A stretch of 64,000 nucleotides of DNA from UBA9676 sp963730065 (lineage in GTDB: Bacteria; Actinomycetota; Actinomycetes; Streptosporangiales; Streptosporangiaceae): contig CAVSQL010000029.1 of NCBI GenBank assembly GCA_963730065.1, positions 1 through 64,000 on the forward strand, written 5' to 3'. The position numbers and the translations under genes were made by a program. The notes under the pieces were generated by a model. The model was not told the DNA's origin. It saw only the letters and a program-made list of their open reading frames with translations, and made no database searches. Shown in pieces: positions 17,433 to 25,105 of this stretch. Numbering within the stretch: position 1 is the stretch's first letter; the number at the start of each line of letters is the position of its first letter.

Positions 17433-17753
17433 CTAGTGCTGCTGTGGTGGGTACGAGGCCGTGATCGGGTGGTCGAATGGGATCTTGCCCACCTTGGACG
17501 CACCGCCGGGGGAGCCGATATTGCTGAAGAACTCCACGTTCACCCGGTAGAAGTCCTTCAGATCGTCGGGAAGGTCATCCTCATAGAAGATCGCCTCGAC
17601 CGGGCAAACCGGCTCACAGGCACCGCAGTCGACGCACTCGTCGGGGTGGATGTACATCTGCCGTGCACCTTCGTAGATGCAGTCCACCGGGCACTCGTCG
17701 ATGCAGGTTTTGTCCAGCAGGTCGATGCAGCCCTCGGTGATGATGTAGGTCAC
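17433..17753 (-). CDS. fdxA: Seven-iron ferredoxin FdxA
   Basis: 106-aa ferredoxin carrying one [3Fe-4S] and one [4Fe-4S] cluster. Cys9, Cys17 and Cys50 are placed to bind the 3Fe cluster, and Cys21, Cys40, Cys43 and Cys46 the 4Fe cluster (CIDLLDKTCIDECPVDC and CVDCGACEPVC); Cys25 is additional. The acidic C-terminal half (YEDDLPDDLKDFYRVNVEFF) is typical of actinobacterial FdxA. It is a small soluble electron carrier, often the redox partner of cytochromes P450 or 2-oxoacid oxidoreductases. It lies directly upstream of dapC with two bases between stop and presumed start, an arrangement conserved in actinomycetes. Confidence 0.95.
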   Translation of the reverse strand: MTYIITEGCIDLLDKTCIDECPVDCIYEGARQMYIHPDECVDCGACEPVCPVEAIFYEDDLPDDLKDFYRVNVEFFSNIGSPGGASKVGKIPFDHPITASYPPQQH

Positions 17754-17883
17754 GTTCGGAACTCCCTCTTTCCGGCGCTGTTCCCCATGATCCGGTCCCT
17801 TAAGGCGGTGCTTCGGGCCTCAGTATTGCGCGTCTGGGGTGACCTTTGGGGCTGAATTGGCCATTGGCCGGAAGTCCAGATTA

Positions 17884-18735
17884 TCAACTGGCCCGGATCA
17901 CATCCGGCCTTGCCTGGCCCTTGTCCAGCGTCCAGCCACTGCCGCCCGACGACTGCCGCCACTGGTATCCGGCGTAGCGGACGTCGTGGATCCCGTACGA
18001 CGCCGCGTGCGTCACCAGCCAGGCGGCGACCGCCCAGCCCAGCGCCGGGCGCGGGGGGTGGACGACCATGGCCGGGGCATCGCCCGGCGTGGCGGCCCGG
18101 TGTGAGCTCATCGGGCCGAACGTGGCCGCGAGGGCCCGGCGGGCGGCCGTCAGGTTGGCCCGGGCCGGGCCGGCCGCCGGGGACCAGCACCAGACCGCGT
18201 GCGCGCTGTGACCGGTGAAGTCAACCGCGAGGGCGGTCGCTTCCGGCTGGTACTGGATGTAGGCGTAGCCGTCCGCGCTGCGCTGCACGGCCTGCGCGGC
18301 CCGGTACACGGGCGTGTGGAGGTAGTCGGGCACGGTGGCGAGGGCCTGGAAGAACCTGCCGGTCGCGTAGACCGGGTTCTTCAGCTTCGAGGCCGGCCCC
18401 CAGCCTTCGGACGGACGCTGCTGGAACACCCCGACCGAGTCGCGGTCACCGTAGCTCAGGTTGTGCAGGTGGGACTCCTGCAGCGCCGCGGCGTAGGCGA
18501 CCACCACGGCCCGGGCCGGCATCGCCCGCCGGTGGGCCACCCCGGCGATGGTCGCCGCTATCGCGGCCTGGTCCGGGTCGAGCACGACCGCCGCCTGGCC
18601 CGTGCCCGCCTGGCACCCGCTCCCGGTCAGGAACGGCTTGGCCCGGTTGGCCACGAGGTAGACGGCCACCGCCGCGGCGACGACGACCAGCACCAGGCCC
18701 GGTGTCAGCACACGCCCACGTGATCTGGTCGGCAC
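17884..18735 (-). CDS. Membrane-anchored or secreted protein with lysozyme-like segment, unknown function
   Basis: 283-aa protein starting with GTG 18735. An N-terminal hydrophobic helix (LVLVVVAAAVAVYLVANRA, residues about 14-32) follows basic residues and is probably a membrane anchor. The middle part, MPARAVVVAYAAALQESHL, then YGDRDSVGVFQQRPSEGWG, resembles the glutamate-containing core of transglycosylase-like proteins (ALQES, GVFQQRPS). The C-terminus is Trp-rich (YAGYQWRQSSGGSGW). This type is common in actinomycetes and often misnamed a heavy-metal transporter; no transport segments are seen. A role at the cell wall is an inference. It is divergent from dapD, 84 bp away. Confidence 0.6.
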   Translation of the reverse strand: MPTRSRGRVLTPGLVLVVVAAAVAVYLVANRAKPFLTGSGCQAGTGQAAVVLDPDQAAIAATIAGVAHRRAMPARAVVVAYAAALQESHLHNLSYGDRDSVGVFQQRPSEGWGPASKLKNPVYATGRFFQALATVPDYLHTPVYRAAQAVQRSADGYAYIQYQPEATALAVDFTGHSAHAVWCWSPAAGPARANLTAARRALAATFGPMSSHRAATPGDAPAMVVHPPRPALGWAVAAWLVTHAASYGIHDVRYAGYQWRQSSGGSGWTLDKGQARPDVIRAS

Positions 18736-18819
18736 AGCAACGACCGTACCGGGCGCTGCGCCTTTCCCGGGGCGCGTCCGGTGAGTCCCGGGCCGCGCGC
18801 CGCCACTAGCATCGGCGTC

Positions 18820-19713
18820 ATGAATCCTTCCCAGGCCGCCAGCGCCGCCGCTGACGCTGGCCGGGACACTCCCGGCCTGCCCGGCTCGACCGGTTCGCCC
18901 TTGCCCGCCCGCGTCGACCAGCTGTGGGACCGGCGTGGCGAACTCGGCCCCGGCGACGCTGAGGCACGCGCGGTGGTGACCGCCGCGGTGGACGCGCTCG
19001 ACGCGGGTGAGGCCAGGGTGGCCTGGCCGGACCCGGCGACGGGCGGCGTCCGGGTGGACGAGCGGGCCAAGCGCGCGATCCTGCTGGCGTTCCGGCTGCT
19101 GCCGATGGAGGCGTCGGGCGCGGGCGACTTCCGCTACCACGACCGGGTGCCGCTGAAGACCCGGCTGGACGGGGTACGGGTGGTGCCGGGCGCCATCGTC
19201 CGCTGGGGTGCCCACGTCGCCGCCGGCTGTGTGCTGATGCCCTCGTTCGTGAACATCGGCGCCTTCGTGGACTCCGGGACCATGGTGGACACCTGGGCCA
19301 CGGTCGGGTCCTGCGCCCAGGTCGGGAAGAACGTCCACCTGGCCGGCGGGGTCGGCATCGGCGGCGTGCTGGAGCCGCCGAACGCGGTTCCGGTGGTCGT
19401 CGAGGACGATGCCTTCATCAGCTCGCGGTGCATGGTCGTGGAGGGTGCACGGGTGCGGACCGGCGCGGTGCTTGGCGCGGGAACGATCCTGACCGCAAGC
19501 TCCCACGTGATCGACGTCGAGACCGGTGAGGAACTCCCCAGGGGAGAGGCCCCCGCCTGGTCGGTCTGTGTCGGCGGCACCCGGATGAGGAAGTTCGCGG
19601 GGGGCGAGTTCGGCATGCCGTGTGTGCTGGTGCTCAAGCGGCTGCCGGAGGGCAGCCGGCACGACAAGGCGTTGCTGAACGACATCCTCCGCGACCACGG
19701 AATGAACGGCTGA
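18820..19713 (+). CDS. dapD: 2,3,4,5-tetrahydropyridine-2,6-dicarboxylate N-succinyltransferase
   Basis: 297-aa left-handed beta-helix acyltransferase that succinylates tetrahydrodipicolinate, the step before DapC in the succinylase pathway. Hexapeptide-repeat sequence is evident from residue 115 on: VLMPSFVNIGAFVDSGTMVD, TWATVGSCAQVGKNVHLAGG, VGIGGVLEPPNAVPVVVEDD. These blocks resemble the Escherichia coli DapD type more than the divergent DapD described in Mycobacterium tuberculosis. The start ATG 18820 follows the tail of the divergent gene; no strong ribosome site is visible. It lies 1.4 kb from dapC on the opposite strand, so the two pathway genes are close but not co-transcribed. Confidence 0.9.
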   Translation: MNPSQAASAAADAGRDTPGLPGSTGSPLPARVDQLWDRRGELGPGDAEARAVVTAAVDALDAGEARVAWPDPATGGVRVDERAKRAILLAFRLLPMEASGAGDFRYHDRVPLKTRLDGVRVVPGAIVRWGAHVAAGCVLMPSFVNIGAFVDSGTMVDTWATVGSCAQVGKNVHLAGGVGIGGVLEPPNAVPVVVEDDAFISSRCMVVEGARVRTGAVLGAGTILTASSHVIDVETGEELPRGEAPAWSVCVGGTRMRKFAGGEFGMPCVLVLKRLPEGSRHDKALLNDILRDHGMNG

Positions 19714-19826
19714 AAGCGGCCGGGGTAGCCGGCTGATGGCCAGCTGCGGCCTGGGTGCGGCCGGCTGGCCCGGGGCCGGTGCGGACGTTCTGGCCGATCG
19801 CTGACCTGGGTTACCGTGGAAGGATC

Positions 19827-20630
19827 ATGAATTCACAACCCGAGTCACGCCGCCGCATCCGTCGGCAGGGCCCAGTCATGCTCCGCGGCAAGGCGATTCC
19901 TGTCACCACGACCGATCAACGGCTGCTGGACCGGCGTGGCCCCAGCGACTGGGTGCACACCGATCCGTGGCGGGTGCTGCGGATCCAGGCGGAGTTCGTG
20001 GAGGGCTTCGGCCTGCTGGCGGAACTGGGCCTGGCCGTGTCCGTTTTCGGGTCAGCCCGTGCCGTGCCCGGCACCCGCCAGTACGAGCTCGCGGAACGCA
20101 TCTCGGCCGGGCTGGCCGAGGCCGGCTACACGGTGATCACCGGGGGCGGCCCCGGGATCATGGAGGCGGCCAATAAAGGAGCGATGTCGGCGAACGGGGT
20201 GTCGGTGGGCCTGGGCATCGAGCTTCCGATGGAGCAGCGCCTGAACGATCACGTCGATATCGGCATCGAGTTCCGCTACTTCTTCGTCCGCAAGACCATG
20301 TTCGTCAAGTACTCACAGGCCTTCGTGGTGCTGCCGGGCGGGTTCGGCACCCTGGACGAGCTGTTCGAGGCGCTCACTCTGGTCCAGACCGGCAAGATCA
20401 CGAAGTTCCCGATCGTGCTGGTCAACAGCTCGTACTGGTCGGGCCTGCTGTCCTGGATCCGCGACACAGTGGCGGCCCAGGGCAATATCTCCCCGGCCGA
20501 CCTGGACCTGCTGTGCATCGCGGACGAGCCCGAGGACGTGGTCCGGATCATCCGGGCGGCACATAGCAACGGCGGGCACCTGGGCCCACCGGTGCCGTCC
20601 GCGGACGCCCCGGTGCTGCGGGAAGGCTGA
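19827..20630 (+). CDS. LOG-family protein (TIGR00730 Rossmann fold)
   Basis: 267-aa lysine-decarboxylase-like/LONELY GUY family protein. Members hydrolyse nucleoside 5'-monophosphates such as cytokinin ribotides to free base and ribose phosphate. The hallmark PGGxGTxxE motif is present as LPGGFGTLDELFEALTLVQ, with the upstream SVFGSAR and TGGGPGIMEAANKGA nucleotide-binding segments. It is the larger type with an extra N-terminal region (residues 1-70). ATG 19827 is preceded by GGAAGGA. The order dapD, LOG, FolP-like, DivIVA-like, tagA parallels the Rv1201c-Rv1210 region of mycobacteria. Confidence 0.9.
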   Translation: MNSQPESRRRIRRQGPVMLRGKAIPVTTTDQRLLDRRGPSDWVHTDPWRVLRIQAEFVEGFGLLAELGLAVSVFGSARAVPGTRQYELAERISAGLAEAGYTVITGGGPGIMEAANKGAMSANGVSVGLGIELPMEQRLNDHVDIGIEFRYFFVRKTMFVKYSQAFVVLPGGFGTLDELFEALTLVQTGKITKFPIVLVNSSYWSGLLSWIRDTVAAQGNISPADLDLLCIADEPEDVVRIIRAAHSNGGHLGPPVPSADAPVLREG

Positions 20631-20643
20631 TCGCCCTGGCCGC

Positions 20644-21060
20644 TCAGGCCAGCCCGCGGACGGTGCGGGACGGCGGCCTGGTGCCAGCGATGGACGCGGT
20701 CATGTCGATTGCGCGGCGCACGGCCCGGGTGTGCCGGGAACGGATCAGGGGCACGCCAAGCCAGGCGCAGACCGCGGCCGTCGCGATCACAGCGGCTGGC
20801 CGGGCCTGGCCGGCCGGGTCCGCCGTCCCGGCCCCGGCCGCCAGCCGGTCGGCGTCCACCGGATCGCCCGGTGAGCCCGCCCACAGCACGCTGCCGGGCA
20901 GGCTGGCCCGGATCGCGGCCAGCGCCCCGGGGGCGGCGGCACGGACATCGATCAGGTCGGCGCCCTCGGCCCTGGCCTGCGCCGCCTGCTGCGGATCGGC
21001 GCCGACGCCCAGCAGCAAGGTCGGGCGTGGCCGGCTGCTGTGCTCGGTGTGCCTGGCCAC
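20644..21060 (-). CDS. Half-size dihydropteroate synthase-like (FolP2-like) protein
   Basis: 138-aa protein from GTG 21060. The beginning (PTLLLGVGADPQQAAQARAEGADLIDV) and the end (VCAWLGVPLIRSRHTRAVRR followed by SIAGTRPPSRTVRGLA) match the first and last strands of dihydropteroate synthase and FolP2 of actinomycetes. The middle of the barrel, including the pterin and p-aminobenzoate binding loops, is missing. The normal length is 270-290 residues. It is therefore either a shortened, non-catalytic derivative or an internally deleted pseudogene with its frame preserved. The position between LOG and tagA is where folP2 sits in mycobacteria. Its start codon is 26 bp from the divergent DivIVA-like start, leaving almost no room for a leader on either side. 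Confidence 0.6.
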   Translation of the reverse strand: MARHTEHSSRPRPTLLLGVGADPQQAAQARAEGADLIDVRAAAPGALAAIRASLPGSVLWAGSPGDPVDADRLAAGAGTADPAGQARPAAVIATAAVCAWLGVPLIRSRHTRAVRRAIDMTASIAGTRPPSRTVRGLA

Positions 21061-21086
21061 CCCCTGAGCATGGCACGATTCGTACT

Positions 21087-21979
21087 GTGCAAGTAGCTCT
21101 GTTGGTGGCGGCCGTCGTGATCCTGACTGGGGTGGTGCTGGCCGCCCTTGGGCGGGCCGGCGAGATGGCCACATTCGCCAGCGATATCCCGCCGGTGGAC
21201 CTCGACGAGGTGAGCGCCACCGATGTCGCCCTGCTCCGGCCGCCGATGTCGTTGTGGGGATACAACGCCCAGGTGACCGAGGATGCGCTGCGGGTGATCG
21301 CGCGCTCGGTGACCGCGCGCGACGTGGAGATCGCGACCCTGCGCCAGGAAGTCGCCGATCTGCGCGACCGCACCGGCGGTGTCCAGGCGGCCGGGACCGG
21401 CGACGTCCAGGCGGCCAGGACCGGCGGCGGACCGCCCACCCTGACCGGCGACCGCGCAGCGGGCCCGGCCAGCTCGCCATGGGCGCGCGGCGCGCCAGGC
21501 CAGGCTCAGGCGACGGTGCCGGGCCAGGACCGGGCAGCGGTGTCAGCTCAGGCCCAGGCGGCGGTGCCGGGCCAGGCCAGGCGGCGGTGCCAGGCCAGGC
21601 CCAGGCGACGGTGCCAGCCCAGGCCCAGTTGGCCGATGCGGCTGCTAGCGAGGCGGGCCATGCTCCTGCTCCCGGCATGGCATCTCAGCCCGCTGGCCAG
21701 CCCCATCACGTCGAGTCAGCCGGGCAGTCCGAGTCAGCCGGGCAGTCCGAGTCAGCCGGGCAGTCCGAGTCAGCCGGGCAGTCCGATCCGGCCGGGCAGT
21801 CCGATCCGGCCGGGCAGGCGGATCCGGCCGGGCAGTCCGATCCGGCCGGGCAAGCGGATCCGGCCGGGCAGGCCGATCCGGCCGGGCAAGCGGATCCGGC
21901 CGGGCAAGCCGATGCGCCCACCGATCCCGACTGGCTGCCCTTCTGGCAGCGGAGCTCTGAGCCAGGCCCCCATGAGTGA
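21087..21979 (+). pseudogene. DivIVA-like membrane protein with repeat region, apparently frameshifted
   Basis: The start GTG 21087 opens frame 3: a membrane helix (VALLVAAVVILTGVVLAALG), then DIPPVDLDEVSATDVALLRP and a coiled region (VTEDALRVIARSVTARDVEI), as in the small DivIVA-domain proteins near tagA. The Ala/Gln/Pro-rich tail continues to about 21580 and then shifts: the expected tail (QAAVPGQAQATVPAQAQLAD, hexapeptide repeats, DPDWLPFWQRSSEP) lies in frame 2 and ends at 21977-21979. One missing C in a GGCCAGGCC run explains the shift. Because frame 3 has no stop, it runs on into tagA as one open frame. Either the base is a sequencing error or the protein is really fused or truncated. 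Confidence 0.7.
21713..21910 (+). repeat. Eleven tandem 18-bp units encoding a hexapeptide repeat
   Basis: Four units of GAGTCAGCCGGGCAGTCC are followed by seven units of the form GATCCGGCCGGGCARKCS. In frame 2 they encode four ESAGQS and seven DPAGQS/DPAGQA hexapeptides in the tail of the DivIVA-like protein. The unit length is a multiple of three, so copy changes keep the frame. The block change from GAGTCA to GATCCG units suggests two expansion events. Confidence 0.95.
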
Positions 21980-22559
21980 AGCCGGAGCGGGCCCTGCGCC
22001 GGGACCGGACGGGCTGGCGCGCTGCCCGTGGGCGCTCAGCGCTGCCGACTACCTGGCCTATCACGATGAGGAGTGGGGGCGCCCGGTCCGGGACGACGCG
22101 GGGATGTTTGAACGGCTCTCGCTGGAGGCGTTCCAGTCCGGGCTGTCCTGGCTCACGATCTTGCGCAAGCGGGAGAACTTCCGGGCCGCCTTCCACGGCT
22201 TCGACCCCGCCGCCGTGGCGGCCTTCGGCCCTGACGACGAGAAACGGCTCCTCGCGGACGCCGGCATCGTGCGCAACCGGGCCAAGATCGAGGCGGTGAT
22301 CCGCAACGCCAGGGCGGCCCTGGCGGTCCCCGGCGGGCTGACGGCATTGGTGTGGCGCTACGCGGAGACACCGGCCCGCGCGCCGGCCACGACGGCCGAT
22401 GTGCCCCCATGGACACCGGCATCGAAGGCGTGCGCTAGCGAGCTGCGGCGGCATGGGTTCACCTTCACCGGCCCGGTCACGGTCTACGCCGCGCTGCAGG
22501 CATGCGGCGTGGTGGACGACCACCTGGCGGGCTGCTTCCGCCGGGGGGCGTATTCATGA
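21972..22559 (+). CDS. tagA: DNA-3-methyladenine glycosylase I
   Basis: 195-aa base-excision repair enzyme that removes 3-methyladenine from alkylated DNA. The zinc ligands of the TAG family are visible: Cys in LARCPWAL, His in YHDEEWGRPV, and the C-terminal pair in DDHLAGCFRR. The base-binding and helix-hairpin part reads LSLEAFQSGLSWLTILRKRE and DAGIVRNRAKIEAVI. ATG 21972 overlaps the tail of the DivIVA-like gene in its expected frame by 8 bp, so the genes are probably coupled. Because of the upstream frameshift the tagA frame is also open back to 21087. Confidence 0.93.
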   Translation: MSEAGAGPAPGPDGLARCPWALSAADYLAYHDEEWGRPVRDDAGMFERLSLEAFQSGLSWLTILRKRENFRAAFHGFDPAAVAAFGPDDEKRLLADAGIVRNRAKIEAVIRNARAALAVPGGLTALVWRYAETPARAPATTADVPPWTPASKACASELRRHGFTFTGPVTVYAALQACGVVDDHLAGCFRRGAYS

Positions 22560-22906
22560 ACATGCCGGTCGGTAATATGCACCCAGCGGTTCGCGATTCA
22601 CACATAGCGTGCGAGACTGGGAGTGGGCTCCGAACGGAGGTGGGGCGACTGCGCCAGCACGGCCCCGGGGTGTGCCCGGGTTCAATGGCGCGGCCGGAGC
22701 CGGGAAGTGCGGAGGTGCCGTGAGCAGTCATTGCGATGGAGTTGCCGCGACAGCGGGCCCGCCGGCGCCGCCTAGAGTGGCAGTCGGCCGCTTGCGCGGG
22801 TTAGGGAGCGGCCAGCCGAAGGCCATGCGCGCGGGTGAGCCGGGGCCGTTGCTCGCTCGCGTGCTGGCAGCGATGGGTCCCGATCGAGCTACTGTGGGGT
22901 GGCCAG
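22560..22906. other. 347-bp intergenic region without a recognised gene
   Basis: No convincing coding sequence was seen. It must hold the promoter of the downstream DUF574 methyltransferase. A CACATAG-type AT-richer stretch near 22600 is the least GC-rich part. I see no terminator hairpin after tagA. Confidence 0.4.
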
Positions 22907-23764
22907 ATGTCTGTGAACACCAAGCCGGGCAATGAGGATGTGGCGGGGGACCCGCCGGTCCCTCCGGGTGTGGACCCGACCGTGCCGAGCCCGGCCCGCC
23001 TGTACGACTACTACCTCGGCGGCAATCACAACTTCCCGGCCGACCGCGCGGCGGCGAAGCGGATCATCACCGCCATGCCGGACCTGCCCGACGCGGCCTG
23101 GGCCAACCGGAGCTTCCACCAGCGTGCGGCCCGCTGGCTGGCGGAGCAGGGGATCCGGCAGTTCCTCGATCTCGGGTCGGGGCTGCCCACCGTGGGAAAC
23201 ACCCACGAGATCGTGCAGAAAGTGGCCCCGGACGCCCGGGTGGTGTACGTGGACATCGACCCGATGGTGGCGCTCATCTCCGCCGACGTGCTCGGCGGCA
23301 GCGCCACCGCCACGGTGGTCACCGCCGACCTGCGCGACCCCGCCACGGTGCTCGGTGACCGGGACCTGCGCGCGCTGATCCATGACGGCGAGCCCACCGG
23401 ATTGCTGATGACGGCGGTCATGCACTTCGTCGCGCCCGGGTCGGATCCCTGGGGCCTCGTCGCCAAGTATGTCGACGCGCTGGCGCCCGGGAGCTACCTG
23501 GCGCTGTCGCATGTGACCGCCGACCGTCTCCCGCCCAGCGGCGTCCAGGAGGGCCTGGAGGTCTACGCCAGGGCCACTGAGAACATCTACGTACGGTCCC
23601 GGGACGAGGTGCAGCGGTTCTTCGACCATCTGGACATGGTCTCGCCGTACGACGGCGCCCCGCCTGGTGTCTGCTACGTGGGCGAGTGGGGTGCGGAGGA
23701 GCCGTCGCTGGCCGACAGCGATGGCTCACGGATGCTGTATTGCGGCGTGGGGCGCCGGCCATGA
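22907..23764 (+). CDS. SAM-dependent methyltransferase (DUF574 / SAV_2177 family)
   Basis: 285-aa protein of the large actinomycete DUF574 methyltransferase-fold family. Typical blocks are PSPARLYDYYLGGNHNFPAD, ANRSFHQRAARWLAEQGIRQ, the SAM-binding FLDLGSGLPTVGN, then VVYVDIDPMV and FVAPGSDPWGLV. The substrate is unknown for nearly all members. They are often multi-copy and found beside XRE-DUF397 regulator pairs, as here (1.3 kb upstream of such a pair). ATG 22907 is preceded by GGGGTGG. A small protein gene follows after 16 bp and probably shares its transcript. Confidence 0.9.
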   Translation: MSVNTKPGNEDVAGDPPVPPGVDPTVPSPARLYDYYLGGNHNFPADRAAAKRIITAMPDLPDAAWANRSFHQRAARWLAEQGIRQFLDLGSGLPTVGNTHEIVQKVAPDARVVYVDIDPMVALISADVLGGSATATVVTADLRDPATVLGDRDLRALIHDGEPTGLLMTAVMHFVAPGSDPWGLVAKYVDALAPGSYLALSHVTADRLPPSGVQEGLEVYARATENIYVRSRDEVQRFFDHLDMVSPYDGAPPGVCYVGEWGAEEPSLADSDGSRMLYCGVGRRP

Positions 23765-23780
23765 AGCCGCCGGAGGCGCC

Positions 23781-24029
23781 GTGACCGGCAAGCCGACCGT
23801 CGAGACCCTCGGCATCGACACCGCGGCCCTGTCCTGGCAGCGCTCGGGGGAAGGGGACGGTGCCATCGAGGTGGCCTTCACCGGCCAGCTGGATGGGGCC
23901 GCCGGTGAGTGGGTGCTGATGCGGGTCGCTGGCGACCCGGCCGGGAGAGTGCTGGTCTACGACCGCTACGAGTGGGAGTGCTTCCTCGACGGGGTCCGGA
24001 AGGGCGAGTTCGACGACGCGGTCGGCTAG
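23781..24029 (+). CDS. Small actinobacterial protein of unknown function
   Basis: 82-aa protein from GTG 23781, with a good ribosome site (GGAGG five bases upstream). It contains DTAALSWQRSGEGDGAIEVA, then GEWVLMRVAGDPAGRVLVYD and YEWECFLDGVRKGEFDDAV. The last part recalls the ending of DUF397 proteins (VYDRYEWECFLDGVRKGEFD versus the usual FTPAEWRAFLAGVRDGEFD), so it may be a DUF397 relative with an altered N-terminus. It is co-directional with the DUF574 gene and lies upstream of the XRE/DUF397 pair. Function unknown. Confidence 0.75.
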   Translation: MTGKPTVETLGIDTAALSWQRSGEGDGAIEVAFTGQLDGAAGEWVLMRVAGDPAGRVLVYDRYEWECFLDGVRKGEFDDAVG

Positions 24030-24046
24030 CGCCAAGGGGAGCTGCG

Positions 24047-24090
24047 GCCAGATCCATCCGACCGCCACGCCAGATCCATCCGACCGCCAC
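24047..24090. repeat. Perfect tandem duplication of 22 bp
   Basis: The 22-bp sequence starting GCCAGATCCATCCGACCG occurs twice without a gap (24047-24068 and 24069-24090), between the small protein gene and the XRE regulator gene. It could be two binding sites or a recent slippage event. Confidence 0.9.
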
Positions 24091-24187
24091 GGGGGAATGA
24101 TGTTTTCAGGCAGGATCTGGCTGTGACCCTGGGGGCAGGTGTGACAATCGAGCGAAGATGTGCGGCACTGATAGGGACAGAAAAATC

Positions 24188-24242
24188 TGTGATTCACAAC
24201 TTAGGTAGCGTTATACTGTTGGTGCCGTCCTGTCAAGGAGGC
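24188..24242 (+). promoter_or_regulatory. Probable promoter and ribosome site of the XRE regulator gene
   Basis: TATACT at 24212-24217 is a good -10 hexamer in an unusually AT-rich stretch. A short dyad TGTGATTCACA (24189-24199) lies just upstream at the -35 position, and AAGGAGG (24235-24241) precedes the ATG at 24251. The dyad may be an operator; which protein binds is unknown. Confidence 0.5.
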
Positions 24243-24250
24243 GACCCAGA

Positions 24251-25102
24251 ATGAGCGATGAGGCACATGGCGCCACCGTAGCCAAACGCCGGCTGTCCCG
24301 GCGCCTGCTGCAACTGCGTGTCCAGAGCGGTTACACGGCCAACCATGTCTGCGACATGCTGAACTGGGGCCGGGGCAAGGTAGGCCGGTTCGAGGCCAAC
24401 CAGTGGAAGCGTCCCGAGATGAGCGATATCCGGGACCTGCTCCGTATCTACGATGTCGCCGACGGCGAGCGGGAGCAGCTCGAGGAGCTGGCCATCCAGG
24501 CACGCGCCAGGCCATGGTGGCGTGACTACTCCGACATCTTCGAAAACGAGTTCGCGGGCTTCGAGAACGATGCCAGCCGGATCCGGGTGTTCATGCCGCT
24601 GGTCCTGCCCGGGCTCCTCCAGACACAGGACTACGCCGAGGCCTTCATCCGCATCGGGCCACGGCCGCCGGCCTGGCGCCGCCGGATGCTCGACACCCGG
24701 TCGCGCCGGCAGGAGATCCTCGACCGGCCCGGCGGCACCGCCCCGGTGCTGATCGCAGTGATCACCGAGGCGTCCCTCCGGTACCAGTGGGGCTCGCGTT
24801 CGGAGCGGCGCGACCAGATCGAGCACCTGGTCAACATGAGCCGGCGCCCCAACACCGATCTGCGTATACAGCGGTTCACCGATGGCCCGCCGCCGGGTCT
24901 CAGCTCGGCGATCAACATCTTCGACTTCGCCGAGGGAGAGCCGAGCATCGCTTTCACCGAAACCGACTTCGCGGTCGTGGAGGTGAGCGAGCCCGATCAG
25001 GTGAGCAGGTACGTCCAGTCGTTCGAAAAAGCGGTCGATGGCGCGCTGGAGCCATCCGACACGGCGATCTATCTCAGGCAACTCGCTGACCAACTGGAGT
25101 GA
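24251..25102 (+). CDS. XRE-family regulator with DUF5753 domain
   Basis: 283-aa protein. The N-terminal helix-turn-helix (residues about 12-75) reads LSRRLLQLRVQSGYTANHVC and WGRGKVGRFEANQWKRP. The rest is the DUF5753 region, including PWWRDYSDIFENEFAGFEND, VLPGLLQTQDYAEAFIR and ITEASLRYQWGS. Such proteins act with a small DUF397 partner as regulator/effector pairs controlling development or antibiotic production in streptomycetes (BldB/AbaA-like and WhiJ-like systems). The DUF397 gene follows by 3 bp. It is an intact gene of normal length with a strong Shine-Dalgarno site. Confidence 0.93.
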   Translation: MSDEAHGATVAKRRLSRRLLQLRVQSGYTANHVCDMLNWGRGKVGRFEANQWKRPEMSDIRDLLRIYDVADGEREQLEELAIQARARPWWRDYSDIFENEFAGFENDASRIRVFMPLVLPGLLQTQDYAEAFIRIGPRPPAWRRRMLDTRSRRQEILDRPGGTAPVLIAVITEASLRYQWGSRSERRDQIEHLVNMSRRPNTDLRIQRFTDGPPPGLSSAINIFDFAEGEPSIAFTETDFAVVEVSEPDQVSRYVQSFEKAVDGALEPSDTAIYLRQLADQLE

Positions 25103-25105
25103 TCC

